Of a stretch of DNA of 64,000 nucleotides, positions 10,301 through 19,800 are shown one piece after another (position 1 is the stretch's first letter; each line of letters begins with the position of its first letter). The notes under the pieces were generated by a model that saw only the letters and a list, made by a program, of their open reading frames with translations, made no database searches and was not told the origin of the DNA. The stretch comes from Dyella flagellata (GTDB taxonomy: Bacteria; Pseudomonadota; Gammaproteobacteria; Xanthomonadales; Rhodanobacteraceae), in assembly GCF_030160275.1 (NCBI RefSeq), contig NZ_BSOA01000013.1, positions 1 through 64,000 on the forward strand. Direction: 5' to 3'. The translations under genes were made by a program, and so were the position numbers.

Positions 10301-10963
10301 CCGGCGCAGTTTGCGGCCCTCGATGGAACGCCGCTGCCAGAGTGCATAGCCCGCGTACTGCAGCGCCAGCGGGGCTAGCGGATCAGCTTGACCCGCGCCA
10401 AAAGCCGCGTATAGCGCGCAAAATTCATTGATCAGCACGCCTTTGGACCAGCCATCGGAAATGCTGTGGTGCATGCTGATCAGCAACAGGTGTTCGGCAT
10501 CGGCGACCCGCGCCAAATGACCGCGGATCAACGGGCCGTGCAGCAGATTGAACGGACGGGCGGGTTCGTCCCTTGCCAATTCACGCAGTCTCGCTTCCAA
10601 GTCCGGATCGACGCGCCAGTCCAGCTCAGTCAGTTCAAACCGGCTCTCTTCAGCCGCGGCAACCCGCTGTACCGGCACGCCGTCCACCAACGGAAATGTG
10701 GTGCGTAGCGTCTCGTGGCGCGCGATGATGCGATCCAGTGCGCGACGCAGCGCCTGCGCATCCAGGCTGCCTCGCAAGCGTATCGCGCTGGAAAGATTAT
10801 AGGCCTGGCTGCCGCCCTCGATCTGCGCCAACAGCCACAAGCGTTGCTGCGCAAACGACAGCGGACCGCGGTCCACGCCGGATACCGGCTTCGCCGCTTC
10901 GGCCTCCAAAGTCTGCTCCGGCAACGCTTGCGCAGCGTGCTCGCCGACGGTGACCTCGTTCAT
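4328..10963 (-). CDS. NRPS, C-A(Gly)-T-C-A(Orn-like)-T
   Basis: Dimodular synthetase of 2,211 residues. Approximate layout: C 35-455 (HHSISDG), A 475-960, T 985-1050 (LGGHSL), C 1065-1490 (HHLIADG), A 1510-2020, T 2050-2115 (LGGDSL). Both C domains keep the catalytic His. The first A pocket reads D-I-L-Q-V-G-V-I-W, one or two residues from the known glycine code. The second reads D-T-G-E-I-G-S-I-D, one residue from the ornithine code of gramicidin S synthetase, so I predict Gly then Orn or a similar basic residue. I chose the ATG at 10963 over one seven codons upstream because AGGAGG lies 10 bases before it and it forms an ATGA overlap with the preceding stop. A tail of roughly 55 residues follows the last carrier domain. 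It is Arg/Lys-rich at first, then Ser-rich, and does not look like a standard docking helix. Confidence 0.95.
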   Translation of the reverse strand: MNEVTVGEHAAQALPEQTLEAEAAKPVSGVDRGPLSFAQQRLWLLAQIEGGSQAYNLSSAIRLRGSLDAQALRRALDRIIARHETLRTTFPLVDGVPVQRVAAAEESRFELTELDWRVDPDLEARLRELARDEPARPFNLLHGPLIRGHLARVADAEHLLLISMHHSISDGWSKGVLINEFCALYAAFGAGQADPLAPLALQYAGYALWQRRSIEGRKLRRHEDYWRQCLDGAPVLLELPTDFPRPARQSFDGALVQLKFDARLTKQLKELSRRHGATLYMTMLTAWAILLGRLSGQVDVVVGTPVANRGRSELQAMIGLFVNTLALRLDLSGVQSVAECLAQARTQVLSALQYQDLPFEQVVELVRPPRSTAHSPIFQAMFEWQSIPKDELSLPGLLVEEVRAPDSYRASKFDLTLSLYEHDECISGGMEYATALFLPETAARIADCLHVVLEAMVANDQQRIDRLPLLGAKEQQRLLQEFGAGPACVQHETSVHALVERQAAATPDAIAVVFEDAALSYATLNAHANRLAHYLRGLGVGHGDRVAICVERDAGMVVALLAVLKTGAAYVPLDPAYPRDRLDFMLEDAAPKVVLAQQHLLQRLAAGVSRHLWLAMDKLSEQPLWADTSPANHPMQAAGAVGGLPAYILYTSGSTGQPKGVMVKHGAVVNLLQSMRTNLVVEPGDLLLAVTTFGFDIAALEIFLPLICGATVVVLSREASLDGVRLRAELDRGITLMQATPATWRLLLEANWPGTPQLKIVCGGEALDQALAQALTARASCVWNVYGPTETTIWSTLKALGPVSEAPSIGRPLANTQLYVLDAQGMPAPVGVIGELYIGGAGLAHGYLGRARLSAERFVPNPFGDGPGQHLYRTGDLVRWLNNGDIAFVGRNDAQVKLRGYRIELEEIQMRLLQHERVREAVVMVRAQASSEQRLVAYFITESPEDLITAEQLRRHLMASLPEYMVPAAYVRLDAMPRTPNGKLDSRALPAPDEAISTQSGYVPPQGWIETELAAAWEETLGVERVGRHDDFFALGGHSLLAMRMVSRAQQRLKLELKIGQVFDRPVLAELAGVLADASEPLREPLRPQQRSGRLPLSFAQHRLWLLVQMEGVSEAFHIAKGMQLVGKLDRRALRDAFDHLLHRHESLRTGFGFTNDLPEQHIAPAAASHFPWLEHDLREHADPHGALLQLVTVEAQTPFDLQQGVLVRGRLIQLADERHALLVTMHHLIADGWSQGIMFNDVTEAYRAALSGDEPQLAPLPVQYADYALWQQRHLDDCLRQHADYWKAALAGIPELLDLPTDHPRPTLQDYAGGFVPLEIDGQLTAGLRALGLRHHATLYMVLLAAWGALLSRLARQPDVVVGVPMADRSHPEVEQVVGFFVDTVALHLDLGGAPTVADLLHRVRAQVIGAQQHRYLPDEVVNQLRPRRPLNYSPVFQVMFAWQDGPRTDAAHSLQGLALEPLALDQAGVASKLDLTLFLQETGGRIAGGIEYASALFERDTIERYRDYFLGLLAAMLADDRQRIDRLPLVGANERQQLLYGWNATDVIYPDELCVHEWFEAQARRTPDAVALVSGEFGEYVLSYGELNAQANQLARALREHGVRPDTRVAICLERSCETIIAVLAVLKAGGAYVPLDPSYPVERLRHMLEDAAPAVLLSHSDFEGFFVGTDTPIPVIQMTGAVAWNRHSRSNLDRRETGLQPSHLAYVIYTSGSTGRPKGVMTDHHALSGHMRWLVANYRLDARSATLHKAAFSFDTSVGEILLPLLSGARMVIARPHGDRDPNYLLELMREHGVALVEFVPSALQLLLEQIEEDTPLPLLRHVIAGGETVSPALLRQFKRILPRATLYNSYGPTEATIDVTLWDCRPEQDTGFVPLGMPVDNTQLYILDAHGEPVPTGVVGELCIGGRQLARGYMNQPSFTALKFACNPFEPGTRLYRTGDLARRLDDGRIEFRGRGDAQVKLRGFRIELGEIEVRLYEHAAVREAVVLVREDQPGLKRLVAYYSLLSEFADDVGAKQLQEHLATVLPPHMVPAIYLRLESLPRMPNGKLDRRALPVPEADALINAHYEPPQGAIETALAKVWADILQVERVGRTDDFFALGGDSLLVVRAVMRLQQTQGMKIKIDDVFLRPVLAELAKSLEEVQEPSLQTVKLARRKRAQVSLSSPMLMAVSSTGRNIASRDNGVSWYDVETGNVVASQDARNGSES

Positions 10964-12681
10964 CGGCTTTGCGCCTCCTCGCAATCCTTCAGTGCCGGTT
11001 CGGTTTGTTCGCGACCGATGACGATGTCATCCAACAGTGGCAGCGGACATGGCCCCACCTCAAGTACCTGGTGATGAAACGCGCGCAGATCGAACGCCAT
11101 GCCGGCCTTCGCCTTGGCCAATTCTCGCAGCCGCAACAACGCAAGTTCGCCGCATTTGTAAGCGGCGCCTGCGGCTGGCTCGATGCAGACCCGCTCGATT
11201 TCCTCATCCAGCCAGCTAAGCTCCCCCAGCATGGCCTTGGCTTGCGCTCCGGCTTCGTCGACCGACCACCCGTGATAGTGGATGCCGGTGTCCAGCAACA
11301 ATCGCACCGAACGCCGCAATGCCGTTTCCAGCCGGCCCAGGTCGCCGTATGAGTCGTTCTCGTAGAAGCCCAGCTCCGCAAGCAGTCCCTCGGCATAGAC
11401 CGCCCAGCCCTCCGTATAGCCGCGGAACGGCAGCGCACCACGAAATGGCGGCAACACCGGATCACGGTTGTACAGATAGACCGACTGCAGATGGTGTCCG
11501 GGAATTGTCTCGTGCGCGGTCAGGGTTGGCAGAACCGCCTCATCACGCATGAGCTTGTCGAGATTGAGATGGAACACGCCAAAACCACCGGTCAGACAAG
11601 AAGGTGCTTCGTAATAGCCCTGCCCGGCATGAGCCCGCATCCAGCCCAGCATCGGTGCGGCTTTCACAGGTTTGGCCAGCGGACGCGGCACCACCTGATC
11701 CAGGTACCGGCCGGCGCGCTGAATGCAGGACTGCGCAAAGTCCAGCAATGATTCCTGGCTGGACGTCCTGGCACGATGTTGCTGCCAGCCACCCAAATCC
11801 ACGCTACCAATCCGGCTGCGCATGGCCTCGCATAGGCGCAGTGTCTCGTCATGAGCGAGCGCGTGCAGAACTTCCGGCGGAGTGCTCAGTGTGGTGTGCT
11901 TCCTGAGCAGATAGCGGTAGTAGTCCGCGCCGCGTTCACGCGCGCTCAGTGAGCACGCTGCAGGGGCGCGCTCAAGCAATCCACGGCAAGCCTCGATCAG
12001 CCGCCGGTAGGCCGGATAGACGCTGTCTGTCATCGCCGCAGCGACCATCTGGGTCAGCGCGCCACGCTGAGCATCGCCGACATCCTTGATGACCGGGAGC
12101 TTGGCGCGAAAATTCACCAGCAGCAGATGCTCGTGTGGCGGCACAGCAATGCCGGCCTCCATCGCCTCAATCGCCTTGCGCAGTACCAGCGCGGGGGCGC
12201 CATGACCTTGCCGGTCGCGCTCCAGCATTGCGCTTTGCAATTGTTCGAACTTGCCGCTGACGGCATGCAGGCGCGACAAGTAGTTGTAGGCATCCTGGCG
12301 CGTATAGAGCGGATGGCCGTGAACCATGAGCAACGGCCATTGCTGTGGGATGCCGCTCAGGAACAGATCGCTGAGCCCACCGCGCGAGTGAACCGGATAG
12401 CTGTGCCGGCTGTAAGGCTCACCATCGACCACGCTTTGAAGATACCAGCGCAGGATCTGTTTGGACTGGCTTTCGTCGCGACTGAGCTGCTCCCCGTCGA
12501 AGGCTTGCAGATCCTGCAGGCATTGCCTCGCCTTGGCGATGCGCCGGGAAACGAAATGCTCGGTGGCATCCGACAACAGGCCGTCGGCGGTATTCAGGCC
12601 GAACGCGGTCAGCAACTCCGGGTCGTCCGCCAGATAAGTCGGCAGAAAATTTTGAAAATAGCCGGCCGGTGAGATCGTCAC
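10960..12681 (-). CDS. DUF885-family zinc metallopeptidase-like protein
   Basis: A protein of 573 residues matching the DUF885 family: zinc-binding motif HETIPGHH near residue 395 and TEGWAVYAEG some 35 residues further on. DUF885 proteins are predicted metal-dependent peptidases. No signal peptide or membrane segment is visible at the N-terminus (MTISPAGYFQNF), so it should be cytoplasmic, although many family members are exported. It sits between the bithiazole-forming synthetase and the Gly-Orn synthetase, with four-base ATGA overlaps on both sides (12678-12681 and 10960-10963), so it is made together with the assembly line. Possible jobs are trimming a leader residue from the finished peptide, self-resistance by cleaving it, or proofreading. 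The sequence does not choose among them. Family call strong, role unknown. Confidence 0.88.
   Translation of the reverse strand: MTISPAGYFQNFLPTYLADDPELLTAFGLNTADGLLSDATEHFVSRRIAKARQCLQDLQAFDGEQLSRDESQSKQILRWYLQSVVDGEPYSRHSYPVHSRGGLSDLFLSGIPQQWPLLMVHGHPLYTRQDAYNYLSRLHAVSGKFEQLQSAMLERDRQGHGAPALVLRKAIEAMEAGIAVPPHEHLLLVNFRAKLPVIKDVGDAQRGALTQMVAAAMTDSVYPAYRRLIEACRGLLERAPAACSLSARERGADYYRYLLRKHTTLSTPPEVLHALAHDETLRLCEAMRSRIGSVDLGGWQQHRARTSSQESLLDFAQSCIQRAGRYLDQVVPRPLAKPVKAAPMLGWMRAHAGQGYYEAPSCLTGGFGVFHLNLDKLMRDEAVLPTLTAHETIPGHHLQSVYLYNRDPVLPPFRGALPFRGYTEGWAVYAEGLLAELGFYENDSYGDLGRLETALRRSVRLLLDTGIHYHGWSVDEAGAQAKAMLGELSWLDEEIERVCIEPAAGAAYKCGELALLRLRELAKAKAGMAFDLRAFHHQVLEVGPCPLPLLDDIVIGREQTEPALKDCEEAQSR
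10974..10979 (-). promoter_or_regulatory. Ribosome binding site AGGAGG fixing the start at 10963
   Basis: AGGAGG on the minus strand, ten bases before the ATG at 10963 and inside the coding sequence that a start at 10984 would imply. It selects the ATGA-overlap start for the Gly-Orn synthetase. Confidence 0.7.
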
Positions 12682-15600
12682 GCTGATCCTTTGCGGGGAG
12701 AGGGAGACGAGGCAGGTGCGGAACTCGCCTGGCTCAGATATTCGGCATCGGTATCGCCCAGCGCAGCAATACGCTGCAGCAGTTGTGCGGCGCGTTCGAA
12801 GTCGGATCGGCTGCCGCTCTCGGGCATGGTTTGGTCGGCATGAGGGTCGATCGCGCCACCGACGAACGAATGCAGCAGTAGATGCCGATCATCGAGGCCG
12901 AGCACCTGGCGCACCCGCGCAAAATCCAAGGTGCCGATGCTGCAGATGCCCAGTCCCAGCGGTGCCGCCGCATCACGCAACACCTGGGCGATCGAGCCCG
13001 CTTCGAACATCGCCAGGTCGTAACCCCATTCCCCATAGTGCGTTTCGACCAGGTCGACCGGACAGACCAGCAGGACGCACAGAGCCGCATGGTCGAAGAT
13101 GACGCGATTCTGTTCGCCGTACACTTGCCTGTCCCACGCCACCCCGTCGCCCAGCTCGAACAACCGGTGCTGCTCAGGGTGGTAGTAGTAGTGACCGCCG
13201 AGCAGCCCATGGATCCTGCCGGGCTTCACGTAGAGATAGGCCTGCACGGGATACAAGCCGCCGGCTGACGCATAGCGATAGCGCGGCCTGCCATGCTCGG
13301 CGAACGATGCCAGGGATTGCAGCCATTCGCCGAATAAGCGAAAGGGGATCGGCTGCAAGGCATAGCGGCGGTGCGAACGACGCCTTTCGCGCAGTGCCGC
13401 TTCGTTTTCGCTTTCAGGGCCGCGTAGCAATTGCACCGCGGCACCGGTCGGCAGCCGATGCGCGCCGCCGGGAGCGATGGACAGTGCTGGTTCGAGCGAT
13501 GCCCTTGTCATGGCAAGCGTTTGCCTGGACGGGCGATCGGGCGTTTGTACGCGCGGCTCGTCGACAAAGGCCGTAAGCAACGTGTCGAGCGAGGGGGCCG
13601 CGAAATAATCTTCCACCCGCAATCGCGCCGGGGCATACGAACGCGCCAGATTGCCAATGCGGACGATCTCCAGTGAACTGGCCCCCAATTCGATCAGGCT
13701 CTTGCGCGTATCCAGCGTGTCGATCTTGAGCACCTGGCGGACATCATCGAGCAGCCGTTCGGCGCGCGCGCTGCGCGCCGGAGATTCGCTTGTGCGGCCC
13801 TGCTCGGTCGCCAGCATGCCAAGCAGCGCAACCTGATCGACCTTGCCGTTGCCGGTCAGAGGCAAGGCATCCAGTGGCTGAATCTGCGCCGGCACCATGT
13901 AAGCGGGCAAACATGCCGCCAGAAAGGCCTTCAAATCCTCGGCCGCGAGCGCAGCGTCATTGCGGGGCACAACGAAGGCGTGCAATTGGCCGGCTGCATT
14001 CTTCAGCACGATCGCACGCTCCGTCGCAGGATGCCGGCTCAGCGCCGATTCGATCTCATCCAACTCGATGCGATAGCCGTTGATCTTGACCTGCCGATCC
14101 TCGCGCCCCAGGAATTCAATCAGCCCACCGGGCAAATAACGTCCCCAATCGCCGGTGTCATACAGGCGCACACCGCTGCCTGCGCGGTGCCGAAACCGGC
14201 GTTCTGTCTGGGCTGGATCTCGCCAGTAACCCGCCGCAACGCCGGTTCCCTCGATACACAATCGTCCGGCCACCCAGGTCGGGCAGTCCTGATCCTGCGC
14301 ATCCAGTACATGGAACCGTTGATTGGCGAGCGGGGTGCCGTAGGGAATGCTCACCCATCTGTCGTCCACCTGTTCGATCGGATAGGCGATGGACCAGATG
14401 GCAGCTTCGGTCGCGCCACCGAGGCTGATGATCTGCGCATGGCCGCACAAGGCACGGATGCGCTCCGGCAGGCTCACCGGGATCCAATCGCCGCTCAACA
14501 TCACTAGGCGCAATGTGGATGGCAAGCGCGCACCGGTGTCCTGGGCATATTGCACCACCATTTCCATCAAGGCCGGCACGGAGTTCCACACCGTGACACC
14601 CTGCTCATGCATGAGATTCAACAGATAAGCCGGATCACGCGTTTTCCGCCCCGAAGGCAGTACCAGACAAGCACCGACGGCACGAGTGCCGAAAATGTCA
14701 TACACGGACAAATCGAAATTCAGCGCCGAAATCCCCAACACGCGATCGTCTGCGCCAAGCTTGAAACGCGTGTTGATGTCATGCACGGTATTGACGGCGC
14801 TTTGATGCGTGATCATCACTCCCTTTGGCGCGCCGGTGGATCCCGAGGTAAAGATGACGTAAGCGAGGTCATTTGCCGATGGGGTGGAAGGCGGCATGGC
14901 ATCCACCGACATTCGCGGCGCATCCACCAGGAGGTAAGACCTGCGCTCGGCATCCACCCCCGGATCATGCCCAGCTTGGGTCAGCACTAGCCGCACCGCC
15001 GCTTGTTCGAGCAGCTGCTGCCTGTAGTCTGCGGGCAGATCCATCGCCACCGGCAAATAAGCGGCTCCGGCTTTGAGCACCGCGTGCGCGGCGACCACTT
15101 GCCGCCAGCCCTTGTCGGCCAAAATGGCCACCAGTTCGTTCGGCCTGACCTGCTCGTGCTGGAGCCGCAGCGCAAGCTGATCCGATAAGGACTCCAGCTC
15201 GCCGTGGCTGAGCGTGCGCTCATCGTCGATCACCGCTGGCGCCGCTGGCACGGCACCGCCGCCGAAGTCATTCAGTCTCCCGTCAATGACTGGCGTATCG
15301 GTGGCATTGGCGCGCTCGCGTTCCAGGCGTTGTTCGTCTGGCAACCCGACCGGATGCGACGCCTCCAGCAATGCCGGATCGATCGCCAGGTTGCGCAACA
15401 GCGTGCCATACGCCGAAAACAGCGTTTGCATGAGCCCTGGCGGAAACAATTCGTCGATGACATCCCAGTTGAAATTGAGGGCTTGCTGCATTTCCGCCGC
15501 CTGGTGGTCGAGATACACCTGGGGCGTCTGCGTGATGCCATACAGCACGCCGGCCGACTCGTTCTTTCCTGTCGCTGGGGTGCCCTGCGAATCACGCAGG

Positions 15601-16811
15601 TTCGAGGCCATGGTGAACACGACGGGCATCTGCACCGCCGCCGTGGTTTTCCGGTGCATCATCAGTTCGCGCAGGATGCGCACCCCGCTCACCTGGCTGT
15701 GATTCAGTCCTTCCCACAAATGCTGCTGGATGGTTCGTATCCGTGCCAGGAAAGTGCCAGAGGTGGCGCCGTCATTGCCGATCAGGATGAATGAACTGAA
15801 ATCACCGACGATGTCATGGATATCCGGATGCAACGGCGGCCGATTCAGGGTAGGAACACTCACCGTCAGTTGCGGCGACTTGCTCCAGCGGCGCAATACC
15901 TCCATGAAGCATGAAAGAAGCAAGCCTGCCGTGGTGATCTTGTGCGCCAGGCACAATTGCTTCAATCGCTCCCAGCTGTCCGGATCGAGCCGGTCCTGAT
16001 AGCGCGTGAAGCGCACCCCGGTGGTGGCCTTGAGCCCCTTTGGCATCGGCAGCTCCGGCGCAGCCGCCAGGCGGGTGATCCGCTCGCGCCAATACTCCAA
16101 TGCCAGCCGATAGCTTTCCGATTCGCGCTGCGCGCGCTCGGCCAGAACGTATTCGCGGAAGGAAAAGCCCAGCGGCGGCAAGCTGGTTCCCGGATACAGG
16201 TACAGCTTGAACCATTCGCGTATCAATATCTGATAGCTGCGGTCGTCGATGAGGATGCCGTCGAAGCTGATATGCAGGCGGGTCCGGCGCTCATCCAGCC
16301 GGGTCGCGCGAATTTCCCAATGCGGCCAGGTGTCAAGGGGATACAGCCGGTGCGACATGTCATGGCGGACCGCCAGCAACTGCTGTTCGGCGTCCGCCGG
16401 CTTCTGCTCGCGCAGATCCGTCAGCGCGATGTGGTATGCGGGCACATCCTCGACGATGCGCTGGGTGCCCGACTCGGTGACGACCGTGCGCAAGGCGGCG
16501 TGCCGCTGCACCAATTGCATCCAGGCATCGTTCAAGCGGCTGAGGTCGAGATCTTCGAGTTCGCTTTCCCGATAGCTGTGCAAGGATGTGCCACCCAGCT
16601 CGAAGGCTGCCTGCCGGCCCACCCAGTAGGCTTCTTGCGTATCGGTCAATGGGAAGGGCTGGAAAAGATCCGGATCGTGTACCGGTCCCGCGGGAGCAGG
16701 CGTGCTGCCGCTGGCGCTTTTCACCAGCGCAGCAATGCCCTCGCTCAGGCGTTGCTCCAGCAAGCTGCGCTTGCCGGCGGACGTCTTGGGTATTCCGCGC
16801 TGTTCCGTCAT
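12678..16811 (-). CDS. NRPS, Cy-A(Cys)-T-Ox thiazole-forming module
   Basis: Single module of 1,377 residues. Layout: heterocyclisation domain ~40-460 with DxxxxDxxS intact (FDGILIDDRS), A ~480-985, T ~1000-1075 (LGASSLE), then a C-terminal FMN-dependent oxidase of the McbC/SagB type (~1125-1350; ASAGGLYPVQ, GGHYYYHP, GLGICSIG). The A pocket reads D-L-Y-N-M-S-L-I-W, which matches the cysteine code of pyochelin/yersiniabactin-type synthetases. Cy joins and cyclises Cys to a thiazoline, and Ox oxidises it to thiazole. It follows a synthetase that ends in another Cy-A(Cys)-Ox-T module, so the two should give adjacent thiazoles. The start at 16811 is supported by AAGGGA six bases upstream and by the protein beginning MTEQRG. 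The frame is open for 41 more codons, but these overlap the upstream gene. Confidence 0.95.
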   Translation of the reverse strand: MTEQRGIPKTSAGKRSLLEQRLSEGIAALVKSASGSTPAPAGPVHDPDLFQPFPLTDTQEAYWVGRQAAFELGGTSLHSYRESELEDLDLSRLNDAWMQLVQRHAALRTVVTESGTQRIVEDVPAYHIALTDLREQKPADAEQQLLAVRHDMSHRLYPLDTWPHWEIRATRLDERRTRLHISFDGILIDDRSYQILIREWFKLYLYPGTSLPPLGFSFREYVLAERAQRESESYRLALEYWRERITRLAAAPELPMPKGLKATTGVRFTRYQDRLDPDSWERLKQLCLAHKITTAGLLLSCFMEVLRRWSKSPQLTVSVPTLNRPPLHPDIHDIVGDFSSFILIGNDGATSGTFLARIRTIQQHLWEGLNHSQVSGVRILRELMMHRKTTAAVQMPVVFTMASNLRDSQGTPATGKNESAGVLYGITQTPQVYLDHQAAEMQQALNFNWDVIDELFPPGLMQTLFSAYGTLLRNLAIDPALLEASHPVGLPDEQRLERERANATDTPVIDGRLNDFGGGAVPAAPAVIDDERTLSHGELESLSDQLALRLQHEQVRPNELVAILADKGWRQVVAAHAVLKAGAAYLPVAMDLPADYRQQLLEQAAVRLVLTQAGHDPGVDAERRSYLLVDAPRMSVDAMPPSTPSANDLAYVIFTSGSTGAPKGVMITHQSAVNTVHDINTRFKLGADDRVLGISALNFDLSVYDIFGTRAVGACLVLPSGRKTRDPAYLLNLMHEQGVTVWNSVPALMEMVVQYAQDTGARLPSTLRLVMLSGDWIPVSLPERIRALCGHAQIISLGGATEAAIWSIAYPIEQVDDRWVSIPYGTPLANQRFHVLDAQDQDCPTWVAGRLCIEGTGVAAGYWRDPAQTERRFRHRAGSGVRLYDTGDWGRYLPGGLIEFLGREDRQVKINGYRIELDEIESALSRHPATERAIVLKNAAGQLHAFVVPRNDAALAAEDLKAFLAACLPAYMVPAQIQPLDALPLTGNGKVDQVALLGMLATEQGRTSESPARSARAERLLDDVRQVLKIDTLDTRKSLIELGASSLEIVRIGNLARSYAPARLRVEDYFAAPSLDTLLTAFVDEPRVQTPDRPSRQTLAMTRASLEPALSIAPGGAHRLPTGAAVQLLRGPESENEAALRERRRSHRRYALQPIPFRLFGEWLQSLASFAEHGRPRYRYASAGGLYPVQAYLYVKPGRIHGLLGGHYYYHPEQHRLFELGDGVAWDRQVYGEQNRVIFDHAALCVLLVCPVDLVETHYGEWGYDLAMFEAGSIAQVLRDAAAPLGLGICSIGTLDFARVRQVLGLDDRHLLLHSFVGGAIDPHADQTMPESGSRSDFERAAQLLQRIAALGDTDAEYLSQASSAPASSPSPRKGSA

Positions 16812-16817
16812 GCCTGT

Positions 16818-16823
16818 TCCCTT
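16818..16823 (-). promoter_or_regulatory. Ribosome binding site AAGGGA fixing the start at 16811
   Basis: AAGGGA on the minus strand, six bases before the ATG of the Cy-A-T-Ox synthetase. It supports this start over the upstream in-frame codons that run into the preceding gene. Confidence 0.6.
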
Positions 16824-16833
16824 GTTGTCACAT

Positions 16834-19800
16834 TCATCCGGCCGGGTCCGCGATCGCTTCATCTTCCAGCTCGGCCGCCAATCGCTGCTCCAGGAAGGCG
16901 GCCAACTGCTCCACCGTGGTTGCGGCAAGCACATCGCGTAGAGGCAGCTCGATGCCGAACGAGGCTTTCAGGCGATTCATCAGCTGGATGGCCAGGATGG
17001 AATCGCCGCCGAGCTGGAAAAAGTCGTCGCGCAAGCCGACCTGCGGCACGCCCAGCACCTCCGACCACAGGCCGGCCAGGGCTTTTTGCAGGGGCGTATC
17101 CGGCTCCACATAGCCACCGAATGCTTCGGCCTCCAGTTCCAGCGCTTGCAAGGCCGTGCGATCGAGCTTGCCGTTGGCGTTCATAGGCAAGCGATCGACC
17201 ACGGCGAAGCGGTCGGGCACCATGTGCCGCGGCAAGCGTTGTTGCAGGAACTGCGCGAAGTCTTTCGCACCGCCCCCATCCGTCGGTTGCGACCATTTCT
17301 TGGAGGCATCGGTCAGGTAAAGCTTGGGATCGCTGAACTCGCCTTCCGCTACGGCACCGCCAAGAAAGGCGTGCAACAGCACATGACGGTCATGCAACAC
17401 CAGCCGCGCCTGCAATGACGAGAAGTCCATCGTGCCCACAGGACATAGACCGAGCGCGAAATCGGGCGCACGCGACATCAGCAGTTGACTAGCGTAGCCG
17501 GTTTCCAGGAGCGCGAAATCCTTGCCAAGCTTGCCGTACAGCGGGCGCATGGCGTCCATGTCACAGATCACGAACAGGGAAAACGCCGCCTGCTGCGACA
17601 CCGGTGCGTTGTTGGCAGCATGAATGCCATCGTTCCAGTCGCCGTCCGCCGACAACCGCACCAAACGATGTTCGCGCGGATGGTAGTAGTAGGCGCCTCC
17701 CTGCACACCTTCAATCCGATTCTCCTTGATCAGCAGATAGAACTGCAAAGGATAGGCATTGCCAGCCGAAGGGTACTGATATTTCGGCATCGCGAAGCCT
17801 TGCGGCATGACCTGCATGAGCAGACTCACGAAGCCGCTGAAGCTGCTGAATTCAATCGCCGTTTCGATGAAATGCCGCTGGCTTCGCCGCCGCATCAAAG
17901 CTTGCAGATACTCGTCCGAAAGCGTGGGCCTGAGCAGGTCGACATGAGATGCATCCGCAGGAAGATCGTGGCGAATGCCACGCTGGTCCATCTTGAATTG
18001 AATGCGTTCTATGGCGTTGAGCAGCATGCCGTCCGTATCCACGCTGCCTGGCGGCACGTCGACGGCGTCTTCCCCACCGTCCGCCACTTCAACGTAGGCC
18101 GCCAGAAACGGACCCCGGGCCGGATCGTGCTTGACGGCCACTGCCGCGGCCCGTATTGCCGGATGTTGCTGCAGCGCCAGTTCGATCTCTTCCAATTCGA
18201 TGCGCTGCCCCTGGATCTTCACTTGCAGATCGATTCGACCGAGGATGTCCAGTTCGCCGTTCGTGCGCAGACAGCCCAGGTCGCCGCTACGGTAAAGCCG
18301 TTCGCCGGTCTGCTCGTGCAGGACGAATTTCGCCGCGGTTTTATCCGCATCGCTCCAGTAGCCGCGAGCCAATCCTTCGCCGGCCATGCATAGTTCGCCA
18401 GGCACGTCGAACGGGCATAGCCGATCGGCTTCGTTCAGTACGTAGTAGCGCGCGTTGCTCAAGGGCCTGCCGTAAGGCAAGCGTTGCGCATAGGATTGGA
18501 GCGCACCGATGGGATGCCAGATGTCCCACACGGTGGTTTCCGTCGGGCCGCCAAGACTGTAGAAGCGAGCTTGCGGCAACTGTTGACGGGCCCGCTCGAT
18601 CAGCGGCAACGGCACTTTGTCACCCGAGAGGAGAATGCGTAGCGCCGCCCCTCCCTCCGGCAGCAGGCCATCTTGCCCGGCATGGCATTCCAGCAGCATC
18701 GCCAGGAACGCCGGCACCGAATTCCATAAGCTGACCTTGCCGCGTACCAGCCATTCCAGCCAATGTTGCGGATCGTGCTGCAGTTCCGCGGCAGGCAGCA
18801 CCAATGCGCCACCTGCGCCGAGCACGCCGAAGATATCGAACACCGACAGGTCGTGATGCAGTGCGGTAAGGCCGATGGCGCGATCGGCCGCGGTCACCGC
18901 GAAACGCTCCCGGATATCCAGCATGCGATTGACGATGCTGTGGTGCTCGATCATGACCGCCTTGGGACGTCCGGTGGAACCGGACGTGTAGATCATGTAA
19001 GCCAAATCCTGTGCCGATTGCAGGAACTCCAAAGGCGTGTCCGGCTGCGTGAGGAACCACGTCGGCTCATCCCACAGCAAATAATGCGCCTCGCGTGTCA
19101 GGTTGCGCCGGAGTCGGCTGTGCGTGATCAGGAGATCCAGTTGCGCATCCGCCATGAGGTATTCAATGCGGTCCACCGGCGCCTGCGGATCGATTGGCAG
19201 ATACGCGGCCCCGGACAGCAGCACGGCAAGTACGGTGACGATCTGCTCCCAGCCCTTTTCAAGCAGCACTCCGACGATACGGTTCGGCGCCGCCCCGCGC
19301 TGGCGCAGTGCATGCGCCATCTGCCAGGCCATCGGCAATAGTTCACCATAGCTCAGCTCGCGTTCCGGCGTAATCAGCGCAAGGCGTTCTGGATGCTGTG
19401 CCGCATGCCGCAGGATCGGCTCGAATGCCAGGCCGGGCGGAACGGGCGCCGCCGTATCGTTCAAGGCGCGATACGCGTCACGCACCGTAGACGGCAACAG
19501 GTCCGGCACGCTCTGCCAGGTCTGCTCATCGGCCAGCGCGTCGACAAACGCACAATAGCGTTCGAACATGATGTCAAGCATATCCGCGGGAAACAGCTCG
19601 TCCACGCTGTCCCAGTTGAATTGCAGTTCGCCGTTCTGCTCCACCAGTTGATGGTCGAGATAGACCTGCGGCGTCTGGTTGATGCCCATGGCCTCGACCT
19701 GCTGGTCCTTCAGGAATGCCGCCTCCTCGGTGCGCTTGTGGGTCAACGTGCTGGTGAAGACCACCGGCATCAACGGCGTGGACTTGTCGGCGCGCATCCG

